A DNA stretch of 45,682 nt from Gaiellales bacterium. Lineage in GTDB: Bacteria > Actinomycetota > Thermoleophilia > Gaiellales > JAICJC01. The stretch's first letter is position 1. Each line of letters opens with the position of its first letter. The translations under genes were made by a program, and so were the position numbers. The notes under the pieces were generated by a model that did no database searches, was not told where the DNA came from, and saw only the letters and a program-made list of their open reading frames with translations. The stretch covers positions 1-45,682 of the forward strand of contig DASWRM010000015.1 in NCBI GenBank assembly GCA_036403155.1. Direction: 5' to 3'. Positions 30,647-38,849 of this stretch are shown piece by piece.

Positions 30647-30675
30647 ACTCTAGCTAACGCCGTTAGCTTTGTCAA
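30647..30675 (-). promoter_or_regulatory. promoter of the TetR operon
   Basis: On the minus strand, consensus TTGACA (30675-30670), a 17-base spacer and TAGAGT (30652-30647). Operator 2 fills the spacer and operator 1 follows the -10. Confidence 0.7.
30652..30668. promoter_or_regulatory. TetR operator 2
   Basis: AGCTAACGCCGTTAGCT is a perfect palindrome (8-base arms, 1-base centre). Its centre is 22 bases from that of operator 1, about two helical turns, so two dimers could sit on the same DNA face. Confidence 0.75.
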
Positions 30676-30815
30676 GCGCCCAGCCCCGGGTGCGGCCGAG
30701 GCGTAGAATCGCCGCCCACGTCGATCCGGGGGGTGACTGGAAGCAGAACGCTGCGAACGCTCGCTCCGACAGGGCGCGCCACCGCGCGCCGAGACGCCCA
30801 ACAGAAGGTGAACCC

Positions 30816-32456
30816 ATGAGTTCGGTCGAGACCACCACAGAGCTCCGCTTCGAAGCCCCGGGGCCGGGCTCATGGCGCATCGACGCCGTGCACTTCCCGC
30901 GTCCGGTCACGCGCTACTGGGCGGAGATGCATCCCGAGCCGTTCTCGCGCGGCGTTCGCCAGTTCGCCGCGTACTACGGGATGGTCATCAACGGCCCCAA
31001 CCATCAGTACGTCAACGGCTTCGCCTACTCGACGATCGCGCCGGTCGACGAGGCCGAGATCCCGGCCCGGCTCCAGCGCGCCGACGAGGTGTGGGCGCAC
31101 AAGGTCTGGCGCGACCAGCTTCGCGAGTGGGACGAGACGTTCAAGCCGGCCTCGGTGGCCACGCACCGCGAGCTCCAGGCGGTCGACCCCGACGCCTTGT
31201 CCGACGAGGCGCTGGTTGCCTACCTCACCCGCTGTGCCGAGCACCACCGCGAGATGATCTTCCAGCACATGCGCTTCACGGCGGCGCCCTCGGTGCCGAC
31301 CGGCGACTTCGTCGTCCACGTCGGTGAGTGGACCGGGCTCTCACCGTCGGAGATCCTGCCCCTCCTGCGCGGGGCGGCGCCGGTGTCCGCCGGTGCCTCG
31401 GCCGAGCTCGAGCGGCTCCGCGCGGCGCTGGAGGACGACGAGCGGGCCCAGCGGCTGCTGGCATCCGACGGCGAGCCGGCCGGCGTCCTCGCCGAGCTGC
31501 GATCGCTCGACGGCGAGGCCGGCGCGGCGGCGTCTGCGTATCTGGACCTGGTCGGCTATCGGCTGCTCGACGGCTTCGATATCTCCGGGCGCTTCGCGCT
31601 CGAGATGCCCGACGCGCTGCTGCGCGCGATTCGCGTGGCCGTGGCCACGTCGCGCCCTGCCGACGACGGCATCGATCAGCGCATCGAGGACGTGCGCGCG
31701 AAGGTGCCCGAGGAGCACCGCGCGGAGTTCGACGACCTGCTGGCCGAGGCCCGTCTCACCTACCGGATCCGCGACGAGCGAGGCGTTTTCAGCGACATCT
31801 GGGCCTCGGGGATCATGCGGCGCGCCGTGCTCGCGGCCGGCCGGCGAGCCGCCTCCAAGGGCCTCGTGCGCGATCCCGAGCATCTCATCGACGCGACCCT
31901 GGACGAGATGCGGGCGCTGCTGCAGGACGGCAACGGCCCATCCGCGGACGAGCTCGCGCAGCGCAGCGAGGTGCGGCTGTCACTGACCGCGAAGGACGTC
32001 CCGCAGCACCTCGGCGACCCACCCTCGCCGCCGCCCGACCCGTCCGGGCTGCCGCCGGGCGCCCGCCGGGTGATGCGTGCGATGGGCCTCGTCATGGGCG
32101 AGATGCACCTGAGCTCCGAGGCAGAACACGAGGCGAAGCTGGTCCGCGGGCTGGCCGCGAGCCCGGGCACATGCGAGGGCATCGCTCGCCGCGTCGCCGG
32201 CCCAGCCGAGTTCGACCGTATCGTCGAGGGCGACGTCCTGCTCACGGAGGCGACGTCCGAGGCCTTCAACATCCTGCTGCCACTGCTCGGGGCCATCGTC
32301 ACCGACAGCGGCGGGCGGCTGTCCCACGCAGCCATCGTCGCGCGCGAGTACGGCATCCCGGGCGTGGTGGGCACCCGCGAGGGCACGCAGCTGATCCCGG
32401 ACGGCGCCCGCGTGCGCGTCGACGGGAACGCGGGTGAGGTGGCGGTGCTCGATTGA
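30816..32456 (+). CDS. PEP-utilizing-enzyme mobile (His) domain protein
   Basis: 546 residues from ATG 30816, preceded by GAAGGTGA. The last 90 residues are the swivelling phosphohistidine domain of PEP synthase/pyruvate phosphate dikinase: GLAASPGTCEGIARRV, VLLTEATSEAFNILLP, then GGRLSHAAIVAREYGIPG with the catalytic His at residue 504. The first 430 residues are mostly helical, rich in YW and acidic residues (YYGMVINGPNHQYVNGFAYS near residue 50). They resemble the middle substrate-binding region of rifampicin phosphotransferase-like proteins. There is no ATP-grasp domain; it is supplied by the next gene, which overlaps by four bases. The two proteins probably form one ATP-dependent phosphotransferase, with an unknown phosphate acceptor. 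Confidence 0.82.
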   Translation: MSSVETTTELRFEAPGPGSWRIDAVHFPRPVTRYWAEMHPEPFSRGVRQFAAYYGMVINGPNHQYVNGFAYSTIAPVDEAEIPARLQRADEVWAHKVWRDQLREWDETFKPASVATHRELQAVDPDALSDEALVAYLTRCAEHHREMIFQHMRFTAAPSVPTGDFVVHVGEWTGLSPSEILPLLRGAAPVSAGASAELERLRAALEDDERAQRLLASDGEPAGVLAELRSLDGEAGAAASAYLDLVGYRLLDGFDISGRFALEMPDALLRAIRVAVATSRPADDGIDQRIEDVRAKVPEEHRAEFDDLLAEARLTYRIRDERGVFSDIWASGIMRRAVLAAGRRAASKGLVRDPEHLIDATLDEMRALLQDGNGPSADELAQRSEVRLSLTAKDVPQHLGDPPSPPPDPSGLPPGARRVMRAMGLVMGEMHLSSEAEHEAKLVRGLAASPGTCEGIARRVAGPAEFDRIVEGDVLLTEATSEAFNILLPLLGAIVTDSGGRLSHAAIVAREYGIPGVVGTREGTQLIPDGARVRVDGNAGEVAVLD

Positions 32457-33727
32457 GCGCGGTCGTTCCGCTCGCAGACGCGGTCGACACATCGCTGTTC
32501 GGATCGAAGGCGGTGGGCCTGGGCGAGGCGTCGCGCTCGGGCCTGCCCCTTCCCCCCGGGATCGCGATCGCCGGTGAGGTGGTCGAGGCGGTCGCCGCCG
32601 GCGACCAGGCGGCCACCGACCAGGTCCGCGAGCTCGTGCGCCCGCTGGGCGGGCCGCTGGCCGTGCGGTCCTCTGCGGTCGACGAGGACGGAGCGGAGGC
32701 CAGCTTCGCCGGGCAGCACCTGACGCTCCTCAACGTTCCATCGGCCGACGAGGTCGGCGACGCGCTGCGGCAGGTCTGGTGGTCCGCCAACTCCGATTCG
32801 GCGATCACCTACCGGCAGCGCGTCGGGCTGTTCACGCGACCGAGCGTCGGCGTCGTCGTGCAGTCGCTCCTCGACCCGGAGTGCGCCGGCGTCATGTTCA
32901 CGCGAAACCCGATCACCGGCGCCGACGAGCGGGTGATCGAGGCCAGCTGGGGCCTCGGCGAGGCGGTCGTGGCCGGCGTCGTCATCCCCGACAGCTACCG
33001 GATCGACGGCAGCTCCGGACAGGTGCTCGAGCGCACGCCGGGGCTGAAGAAGGTCGCGATCCGGACGCGGCCGGAGGGCGGTACCAGCGAGCAGCCGATC
33101 GCGGCCGAGGACGCGGAGCGCCTGTGCCTCGGCGATGCCGAGCTCGAGGAGCTGCACGCGCTGGCAGCTCGCTGCGAGGAGGTGTATGGGCCGGCACGCG
33201 ACATCGAATGGGCGGTCGCCGGTGGCAATCTGTACCTGCTGCAATGCCGCGCGATCACCCGCTCCGCCGAGGGCGACCGCGGGCCGGGCGCCGGCGATCC
33301 GCGGGTCGACATCCTTCGCGGCACGCGGATCTTCGCCGACCTGGACGCCTCAGAGCTCGACTCGATTGCGGCGCTCTTCAAGGAGCGCCGGTTTGCCGCC
33401 GGGGAGACGGTGATCAAGCAGGGCTCCGGAGGCGCCGCCTTCTACGTGATCCAGTCCGGCGAGGCGACCGTCACCATCGACGGCGAGCAGCGCGCGGAGC
33501 TCGGGGCCGGTGACCACTTCGGCGAGATCGCGCTGCTCGACGAGGGTGCTCGCATCGCGACGATCACGGCGGTCAGCGACATGGTCTGTTACGGCCTCAC
33601 GCTCTGGGAGTTCAAGCCGCTGGTGGAGGGGAACGGCGTCATTGCCTGGAAGCTGCTGCAGACCCTCGGCCGCGAGCTGCGCGCGGCGGAGCAGATGCTC
33701 GGGATGCTCCGCAGCGAGCGCGCCTGA
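32453..33727 (+). CDS. PPDK-type ATP-grasp subunit fused to a cNMP-binding domain
   Basis: 424 residues from TTG 32453, overlapping the previous stop (TTGA) with GTGAGG upstream. Residues 1-270 are the PEP-synthase-type ATP-grasp domain: LFGSKAVGLGEASRSGLPLP, GPLAVRSSAVDEDGAEASFAG, GVMFTRNPITG, IEASWGLGEAVV, DIEWAVAGGNLYLLQCR. Residues 282-420 are a CRP-like cyclic-nucleotide-binding domain: ILRGTRIFADLDASELDSI, ETVIKQGSGGAAFYVIQSGE, then a GDHFGEIALLDEGARIATI phosphate-binding cassette. No swivelling His domain is present; it is on the preceding protein. The layout implies that ATP-driven phosphorylation is gated by a cyclic nucleotide. Confidence 0.88.
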   Translation: MSAVVPLADAVDTSLFGSKAVGLGEASRSGLPLPPGIAIAGEVVEAVAAGDQAATDQVRELVRPLGGPLAVRSSAVDEDGAEASFAGQHLTLLNVPSADEVGDALRQVWWSANSDSAITYRQRVGLFTRPSVGVVVQSLLDPECAGVMFTRNPITGADERVIEASWGLGEAVVAGVVIPDSYRIDGSSGQVLERTPGLKKVAIRTRPEGGTSEQPIAAEDAERLCLGDAELEELHALAARCEEVYGPARDIEWAVAGGNLYLLQCRAITRSAEGDRGPGAGDPRVDILRGTRIFADLDASELDSIAALFKERRFAAGETVIKQGSGGAAFYVIQSGEATVTIDGEQRAELGAGDHFGEIALLDEGARIATITAVSDMVCYGLTLWEFKPLVEGNGVIAWKLLQTLGRELRAAEQMLGMLRSERA

Positions 33728-33750
33728 GCCGCGAGGCGCCGGGGATCGAC

Positions 33751-34845
33751 CTACCCGCGACGCGCGAGGTACCAGCGCTTGAACGCGTCGAGCAGCTCGT
33801 CCTTCTGAGCGAGCACCCCGTCGGTGAATGCGCGCGACCGCACGCCGCGCTGCACGCGCTCGCAGACCACGTAGTCCTGGTGGGCAACGAGCTCGACGAA
33901 GTCGACGATCTCGGACGCGTCGAACCCGTCGGCCGCGATCACGTCCGGCTCGAAGAGGTACTCGGTGATCACGGTGGTGTGTCCAGGGCCGCGCGGCAGC
34001 AGGATGGTCGAGATCGCGCTCGTCCCGGTCACGTCGATGAACATGTTCGGGTACACGGTGCATCCGAACAGGGAGTCCTCGGCGTCCTTCAGCCCCGCCG
34101 TCACGGGCAGTCGCGAGCGTCCGGTCGCGCTGAAGCTGTCACCGCCGCCGGCGATCGCCACTCCGCCGTCGTCGCGTTGCCTGTCGAAGGACGCGCCTGT
34201 GCGAAACGTCGGCACGACGGCCACCAGCTCCGGGTGCACCGTCGGGCAGTGGAGGCACTCGTTGTAGTTGTCGATCAGGATCTTCCAGTTCGCCTGCACC
34301 TCGCTGACCGTGCGATGACCGATCCGCAGGCCGTCCAGCTGGAACCGCGCCATGTGCAGCGGTGAGTCAGGCTGCTCGTCCCGAAGCCAGTCCTCGAGCG
34401 GCACCGGATCCGGATCGAGGTGCACGAACAGGAACCCCTGCCAGACGTCCACGTCGACCGGCCACAGCCCGTGCGCGTCCCGGTCGATCTCGTCCTTGTC
34501 GACCATCGGCGTCCCGATCAGCCGGCCGTCGAACGCGTATGCCCACGCGTGGTAGGGGCACTTCACGGCGCCCTTCATGCGTCCGGCGGTCTCGTCGCAC
34601 AGCCGTGAGCCGCGGTGCCGGCAGACGTTGTAGAAGCCACGCAGCACGCCGTCCTTCCCGCAGACGACGATCACGCTCTCGCCGGCCACGTCGACGGTGA
34701 CGAAGTCCCCGGGCGACTGGAGCGACTCCGCCCTGCCGGCGTAGAACCAGCTGCGCGCGAACACCTGCTCGCGCTCGAGCTCGAACACCTCCGGGGCGTG
34801 GTAGTCCCGCCCGGGCAGTGTCCGCGTCTCCCGCTGTGCCGCCAT
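33751..34845 (-). CDS. Rieske non-heme iron oxygenase, alpha subunit
   Basis: 364 residues from ATG 34845, preceded by GGGGAG. The Rieske [2Fe-2S] ligands are C75-x-H77 (NVCRHRGSRLC) and C96-x-x-H99 (CPYHAW). The mononuclear iron site is in IDNYNECLHCPTVHPE (H199, H204), with D192 as the expected bridging Asp. The overall length and the NYNECLHCPTVHPE sequence fit the branch that includes choline monooxygenase-like and glycine-betaine or carnitine oxygenases as well as ring hydroxylases. The substrate could be a quaternary amine or an aromatic. It would need a separate reductase, which is not in the window. A palindrome lies in its promoter region. Confidence 0.88.
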   Translation of the reverse strand: MAAQRETRTLPGRDYHAPEVFELEREQVFARSWFYAGRAESLQSPGDFVTVDVAGESVIVVCGKDGVLRGFYNVCRHRGSRLCDETAGRMKGAVKCPYHAWAYAFDGRLIGTPMVDKDEIDRDAHGLWPVDVDVWQGFLFVHLDPDPVPLEDWLRDEQPDSPLHMARFQLDGLRIGHRTVSEVQANWKILIDNYNECLHCPTVHPELVAVVPTFRTGASFDRQRDDGGVAIAGGGDSFSATGRSRLPVTAGLKDAEDSLFGCTVYPNMFIDVTGTSAISTILLPRGPGHTTVITEYLFEPDVIAADGFDASEIVDFVELVAHQDYVVCERVQRGVRSRAFTDGVLAQKDELLDAFKRWYLARRG

Positions 34846-34868
34846 GTGGTCTCCCCGTTCGCCGACGA

Positions 34869-34888
34869 TCCTGACTGTGCAGTCAGGA
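34869..34888. promoter_or_regulatory. palindromic operator of the Rieske oxygenase gene
   Basis: TCCTGACT-GTGC-AGTCAGGA has perfect 8-base arms. It lies 24 bases before the gene's ATG and immediately downstream of a minus-strand TACACT (34896-34891) that could be the -10. The position suits repression. Confidence 0.6.
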
Positions 34889-34955
34889 CCAGTGTACGCC
34901 AAACGGCGGCGCGCGCGGCGGGCGATGATGATGTCATATGTGACAACGCGGACGC

Positions 34956-34983
34956 TTGACCTGCGGCGGGCGGGTGCTATCGT
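34956..34983 (+). promoter_or_regulatory. promoter of the gamma-glutamyltransferase gene
   Basis: TTGACC (34956-34961), a 16-base spacer and TATCGT (34978-34983). TGTCA-TATG-TGACA at 34932-34945, just upstream, is a further imperfectly spaced palindrome. Confidence 0.45.
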
Positions 34984-35048
34984 TGCCGCCGCAACCGCCC
35001 GGGCATGGGGCGGCGGGGCAAACCGGTCACGACCTGAGGGGGGTACAG

Positions 35049-36938
35049 GTGAGACGATTCACTGGTGCACGGCTTGCGGTGCTCGCCGGAGTGCTTGGAG
35101 CGCTGGCGTTCACGGCGATCGCTGCGGCCTCCGGCACGGGCATCTCGCCGACGCCGTTCGGCACGCCGACCGCGGGGATTCCGGATCCCGCGCAGCACAT
35201 CACGGCGGTTCGCGGCGATCGCATGTGGGACTGGACGGAGCAGACGCGCTCGGAGGTGCTCGCGCGCCACGGCATGGTCGCGACCAGCCAGCCGCTGGCG
35301 ACCGAGGCGGGCCTGGACATGCTCCGCAAGGGCGGAAACGCCGCCGACGCGGCCGTCGCCACCGCGGCCATGCTGGGGCTCGTCGAGCCCGAGAGCGCCG
35401 GCATCGGCGGCGACATGGAGGCGCTCTACTACTCCGCCAAGGATGGCAAGCTCTATGGGCTGAACGCGGCCGGCTGGGCGGCGGCTTCGGAGACGCCCGA
35501 ATACTTCCACCGCAAGGGGCTCGATGAGGTGCCGTTCTACGGCGTCGACAGCGTCACCGTGCCGGGCACGGTCGACGGCTGGAGCCGTTTCATCACGCGC
35601 TTCGGGCGCATGTCGCTCGGCCAGGTGCTGCAGCCGTCCATCGAGGCCGCGACGCAGGGCTTCGGGCTGTCGGAGCGTGTGCGCGGCGACTGGAAGAGCT
35701 ATGACAGCTTCTACGTCGACATGCTGAAGCAGGATCCCGAGTCGCGCAAGGTGTTCCTGCGAAACGGCCACGTGCCGCCGCTCTACAGCAACTTCCGAAA
35801 CCCGGACCTCGCGCGTGCATACCGCCTGATCGCGCGGGACGGCGCGAAGGCCTTCTACGACGGCCCGATCGGCCGCGCGATCGTGCGTCGCGTCAACGCC
35901 GGGGGAGCGGACTGGAAGATGTCCGATCTGCGCACGTTCCGCTCGCAGTGGGTGACGCCCATCTCGACCACGTACAAGGGCTACCGCGTGTTCCAGATGC
36001 CGCCCCAGACCCAGGGCTTCGCCACCCTCGAGATGCTGAACATCCTCGAGCAGTGCGCCGGCCCGTCGGGCTATGACCTGCGGGCGCTCGGCCCGCGTTC
36101 GGCGGAGTTCTGGAGCGTCCTGGTCCAGGCCAAGCGCCTCGCATACGCCGACCTGGCGAAGTACAACGGCGACCCGCGCTTCGTCAACGTGCCCGTGCAT
36201 CGGCTGATCTCGAAGCACTACGCCGCATCGCTGTGCGACCAGATCACACCCGACCACGCGCCGTCCTCGGTGGCGGCCAAGGCGGCGGCCGGATCGGCGA
36301 CGCCGAAGGTGACGATGCGCGAACGCGGTGACACGGTCTACCTGACCACCGCGGACCGGTGGGGCAACATGGCGTCGTTCATCTACAGCATCTACGACTA
36401 CTTCGGGTCGTCGGTCTCGGTGCCCGGATACGGGTTCCCGCTCAACGACCGCGGCTCGTTCTTCAACCTCGACCCGTCGTCCGCGAGCGTGGTCGCGCCG
36501 CACAAGCGGCCGTTCCTGACGATCATCCCGGCGTTCGTGACGAAGAACGGGCAACCGCTGCTCGCCTTCGGGAACATGGGGGGCGACGAGCAGGCGCAGG
36601 CGCAGGCAACTGAGCTGGTCAACATGATCGACCTGGGGATGAACGTCCAGGCGGCCGGCGACGCGGCGCGGTTCCACCACAGTCAGTCGCAGGACCAGGT
36701 GGATCTCGAGTCCAACCTGTATGGCCTCGTGGGCGCCAAGCTGAAGGCGATGGGGTACAACGTCCGGCGCGTGGCAGGAGACGACGACGTCTTCGGCGGC
36801 TACCAGGCGATCTTCTTCGATCGCATACCGGGGCTGCGGCCGCCGCCGGAATGGCGCACCGCCGGCGATTCGCCGGTGAACGGCATCTACCGCGGCGCCT
36901 CCGACTTCCGAAAGGACGGCCAGGCGTCGGGCTGGTGA
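35049..36938 (+). CDS. ggt: secreted gamma-glutamyltransferase
   Basis: 629 residues from GTG 35049, with GAGGGGGG upstream. Residues 1-25 form a Sec signal peptide. Family blocks are GMVATSQPLATEAGLDMLRKG, GNAADAAVATAAMLGLVEPESAGIGGD, and YGVDSVTVPGTVDGW. The autocleavage and nucleophile Thr is T429 in GDTVYLTTADRWGN, aligned to the usual D-T-T-H-x-S-V-V-D; the second Thr and the His are replaced. The small subunit continues with PGYGFPLNDRGSFF and FGNMGGDEQAQAQ. The protein would hydrolyse or transfer gamma-glutamyl groups, for example from glutathione, outside the membrane. The altered motif occurs in a common bacterial subgroup, so activity is still expected. Confidence 0.88.
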   Translation: MRRFTGARLAVLAGVLGALAFTAIAAASGTGISPTPFGTPTAGIPDPAQHITAVRGDRMWDWTEQTRSEVLARHGMVATSQPLATEAGLDMLRKGGNAADAAVATAAMLGLVEPESAGIGGDMEALYYSAKDGKLYGLNAAGWAAASETPEYFHRKGLDEVPFYGVDSVTVPGTVDGWSRFITRFGRMSLGQVLQPSIEAATQGFGLSERVRGDWKSYDSFYVDMLKQDPESRKVFLRNGHVPPLYSNFRNPDLARAYRLIARDGAKAFYDGPIGRAIVRRVNAGGADWKMSDLRTFRSQWVTPISTTYKGYRVFQMPPQTQGFATLEMLNILEQCAGPSGYDLRALGPRSAEFWSVLVQAKRLAYADLAKYNGDPRFVNVPVHRLISKHYAASLCDQITPDHAPSSVAAKAAAGSATPKVTMRERGDTVYLTTADRWGNMASFIYSIYDYFGSSVSVPGYGFPLNDRGSFFNLDPSSASVVAPHKRPFLTIIPAFVTKNGQPLLAFGNMGGDEQAQAQATELVNMIDLGMNVQAAGDAARFHHSQSQDQVDLESNLYGLVGAKLKAMGYNVRRVAGDDDVFGGYQAIFFDRIPGLRPPPEWRTAGDSPVNGIYRGASDFRKDGQASGW

Positions 36939-36944
36939 GCTGAT

Positions 36945-36985
36945 GCAGGGGTGCGGCCGCCCGTCCGGGGGGGCCGCACCCCTGC
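36945..36985. terminator. terminator hairpin between convergent genes
   Basis: A perfect 14-base stem (GCAGGGGTGCGGCC and its complement) with a 13-base loop begins 6 bases after the gamma-glutamyltransferase stop. It can serve both converging genes. Confidence 0.7.
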
Positions 36986-37006
36986 TCACGACCCAACCAC
37001 GCGCCG

Positions 37007-37867
37007 CTAGGGCTGCAGCTGCGCCTGGCGGACGCGCCGGAACCCGGCCGCGCCCAGCACGTCGGAGTCCACGAGCCGGCACATCCAGCCATAGCCGCTG
37101 TCGGCGCGGTGCTCGTCGTCACCCTGTCCGAGCGTCGCGAACACCCTGCCGCCGCGGAACTCCCACCGCTCGATCTGGTCGCGGTCGCTGCCGATGTCGT
37201 CGCGGAACCGCTCGAGATCCTCGCGGAGCCGTCCCTTTGCGATGTCGAGCCACGTCGAGCGCCGGTCGTTGTCGAAGTCCACCCCGCACAGCTCCAGCAG
37301 GTCGTCCCCGAGCTCCTCGAGCACGAGTGAGTCGACGAACCGGAACGCCTCCTCCCAGTCGGCCGCCTGGCCCGGCTCGAGCGCCACCAGCTCGATCGAT
37401 ATGCCGCTCGCCTGGGCGCGGGCCACCGCGGGCGGCGCGGCCTCGTCGCGGTCGGTCGCGTGCTCCAGCTGGTGGTCGGGCAGCAGGTCCGCCTCGCTGA
37501 AGTCGCGCTCGGCCACGTACTCGACGAACGGCCGGTCGTCCTCATCCCGCGCGAGGCGCTCGCCGCGCACCGTCCAGCTGATCGTCGACCCCTCGGCCAC
37601 CGTCGTCAACTGGTGCCCCGGAACGGGCGCGTCGGCGCGGTAGCGACGCAGCGCGCCGAGCTCCTCCCGGCCGTCCGGGTGGCGAAGCGTGAGGCGATAG
37701 CGCGCCGGCGAGGCCTGTGCGCGCGCCCCGTCGACCTCGCCGACCAGCCAGTGCCGTCCGGCGATCTCGACCACCGACCCGGCAACGAGCCCGTCCTCGC
37801 TCAGGTACGGGTGCACGCGCTCGCGACCGCTCGGGGCCTGCACGACCATGTCGTATGCGACGCTCAT
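37007..37867 (-). CDS. unknown acidic protein
   Basis: 286 residues from ATG 37867. No strong ribosome binding site is visible; an ATTAAT 10 bases upstream suggests an almost leaderless mRNA. The first 100 residues look like a small beta-barrel (AGSVVEIAGRHWLVGEVDG, ARYRLTLRHPDGREELGALRRY). The rest is strongly acidic and helical (DLLPDHQLEHATDRDE, FRFVDSLVLEELGDDLLELCG, GRLREDLERFRDDIG). The last 40 residues contain aromatic-rich GYGWMCRLVDSDVLGAAGF. No family is recognised. Its transcription converges on the gamma-glutamyltransferase gene. Confidence 0.65.
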   Translation of the reverse strand: MSVAYDMVVQAPSGRERVHPYLSEDGLVAGSVVEIAGRHWLVGEVDGARAQASPARYRLTLRHPDGREELGALRRYRADAPVPGHQLTTVAEGSTISWTVRGERLARDEDDRPFVEYVAERDFSEADLLPDHQLEHATDRDEAAPPAVARAQASGISIELVALEPGQAADWEEAFRFVDSLVLEELGDDLLELCGVDFDNDRRSTWLDIAKGRLREDLERFRDDIGSDRDQIERWEFRGGRVFATLGQGDDEHRADSGYGWMCRLVDSDVLGAAGFRRVRQAQLQP

Positions 37868-37980
37868 GCTGCAGTGATTAATGCCACGGTCCCGTCGCTC
37901 GTGCCCGCCGGTCGCGATGAGCGATGAATCGCCCGCCCGGGCGCGGTCATAACTCCGACACCGAACGGGGAGGAACGGAC

Positions 37981-38586
37981 ATGACCAAGGTGCTGGCAAT
38001 GATCACGACCTCGGTGGACGGGTACATCACCGGTCCCGACGACGGCCCGGGCAAGGGGCTCGGCGAGGGAGGCGAACGGCTGCACTACTGGGTGTTCGGC
38101 GGCCCGTGGACGTACGACGGGGGCACGCGCGGCGAGCCGTCGGGGGAGGATGCCGCCTGGCTGGAAGCGGGGGCGCGCCGGATCGGCGCGGTGGTCGGTG
38201 GCCGGTGGACGTACGAGGCGGCAGGGCACTGGGGCGACGAGAACCCGTGGGGCGTACCGTTCTTCATCGTCACCCACCGCCCCGAGGAGCAGCCACCGGG
38301 CGATGCCTTCCGGTTCGTGGACGGTGTCGAGCAGGCCGTCGAGCGGGCACGCGACGCGGCCGGCGATAGGGACGTGGGCCTCATGGGCGGCGCCGACGTG
38401 ATTCGCCAGTCGCTGGCCGCGGGGCTGATCGACGAGCTGACGATCATCGTCGCGCCTGTGGTGCTCGGTGGTGGCAAACGGCTGTTCGAAGGGTTCGATC
38501 GCTCGCTGGAACTGGAGCAGCTCGGCGTCCGCCAGTCCCGTTTCGCGACGTTCATCGACTATCGCATCGCCTCCTCCTCCGCGTGA
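37981..38586 (+). CDS. dihydrofolate-reductase-fold (RibD C-terminal family) protein
   Basis: 201 residues from ATG 37981, with GGGGAGGAAC upstream. The pattern is that of the YyaP/YwjB branch: MITTSVDGYITGPDD at the start, GAVVGGRWTYEAAGHWGDENPWGVPFFIVTHRP in the middle, then VGLMGGADVIRQSLAAGLIDEL and IIVAPVVLGGGKRLFEG. These are predicted NADPH-dependent reductases related to RibD. The substrate is not known, and folate or riboflavin genes are not nearby. It reads divergently from the unknown gene at 37007. Confidence 0.85.
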   Translation: MTKVLAMITTSVDGYITGPDDGPGKGLGEGGERLHYWVFGGPWTYDGGTRGEPSGEDAAWLEAGARRIGAVVGGRWTYEAAGHWGDENPWGVPFFIVTHRPEEQPPGDAFRFVDGVEQAVERARDAAGDRDVGLMGGADVIRQSLAAGLIDELTIIVAPVVLGGGKRLFEGFDRSLELEQLGVRQSRFATFIDYRIASSSA

Positions 38587-38626
38587 TTCCGGGTTTCGCC
38601 GCAGCGGCGCAGGGAACCTCGGTGTG

Positions 38627-38833
38627 ATGGGACATCGGTCGGATCCGGACGGCGAGCGCCGTGTGCGCGACGACCTCGTGGAGGCCGCGCGACAGTCCGA
38701 CCGCTCCCACACCGTGACCGCTCCCGAGCCGCCGCTGCCGCCGGCGCGGGCGGTGACCGACGAGGAGCTCGACGAGGTGGTGGAGGCGGCGAAGCAGCGC
38801 TCTCCGACCACCGAGACGGGCCAGGCCGGCTGA
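38627..38833 (+). CDS. 68-residue acidic protein of unknown function
   Basis: ATG 38627 follows the reductase gene by 40 bases with an AGGGAA upstream; GTG 38624 is also possible. The protein begins MGHRSDPDGERRVRDD and carries an acidic helix near its end (TDEELDEVVEAAKQR). It is probably disordered between, with a PEPPLPPAR stretch. No family is recognised. Confidence 0.45.
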   Translation: MGHRSDPDGERRVRDDLVEAARQSDRSHTVTAPEPPLPPARAVTDEELDEVVEAAKQRSPTTETGQAG

Positions 38834-38849
38834 CGGCTCCGGCCGCTCC

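Noticed and set aside
30816-33727. Frameshifted single PEP synthase
   Set aside because: The domain order is reversed (His domain before ATP-grasp) and the two frames meet with a normal TTGA overlap. A simple frameshift in one gene does not explain it.
34977-37082. 701-codon open frame on the minus strand opposite the gamma-glutamyltransferase
   Set aside because: It is antisense to a gene with clear family motifs. Its composition (His, Arg, Asp, Val repeats) is the usual shadow of a high-GC gene.
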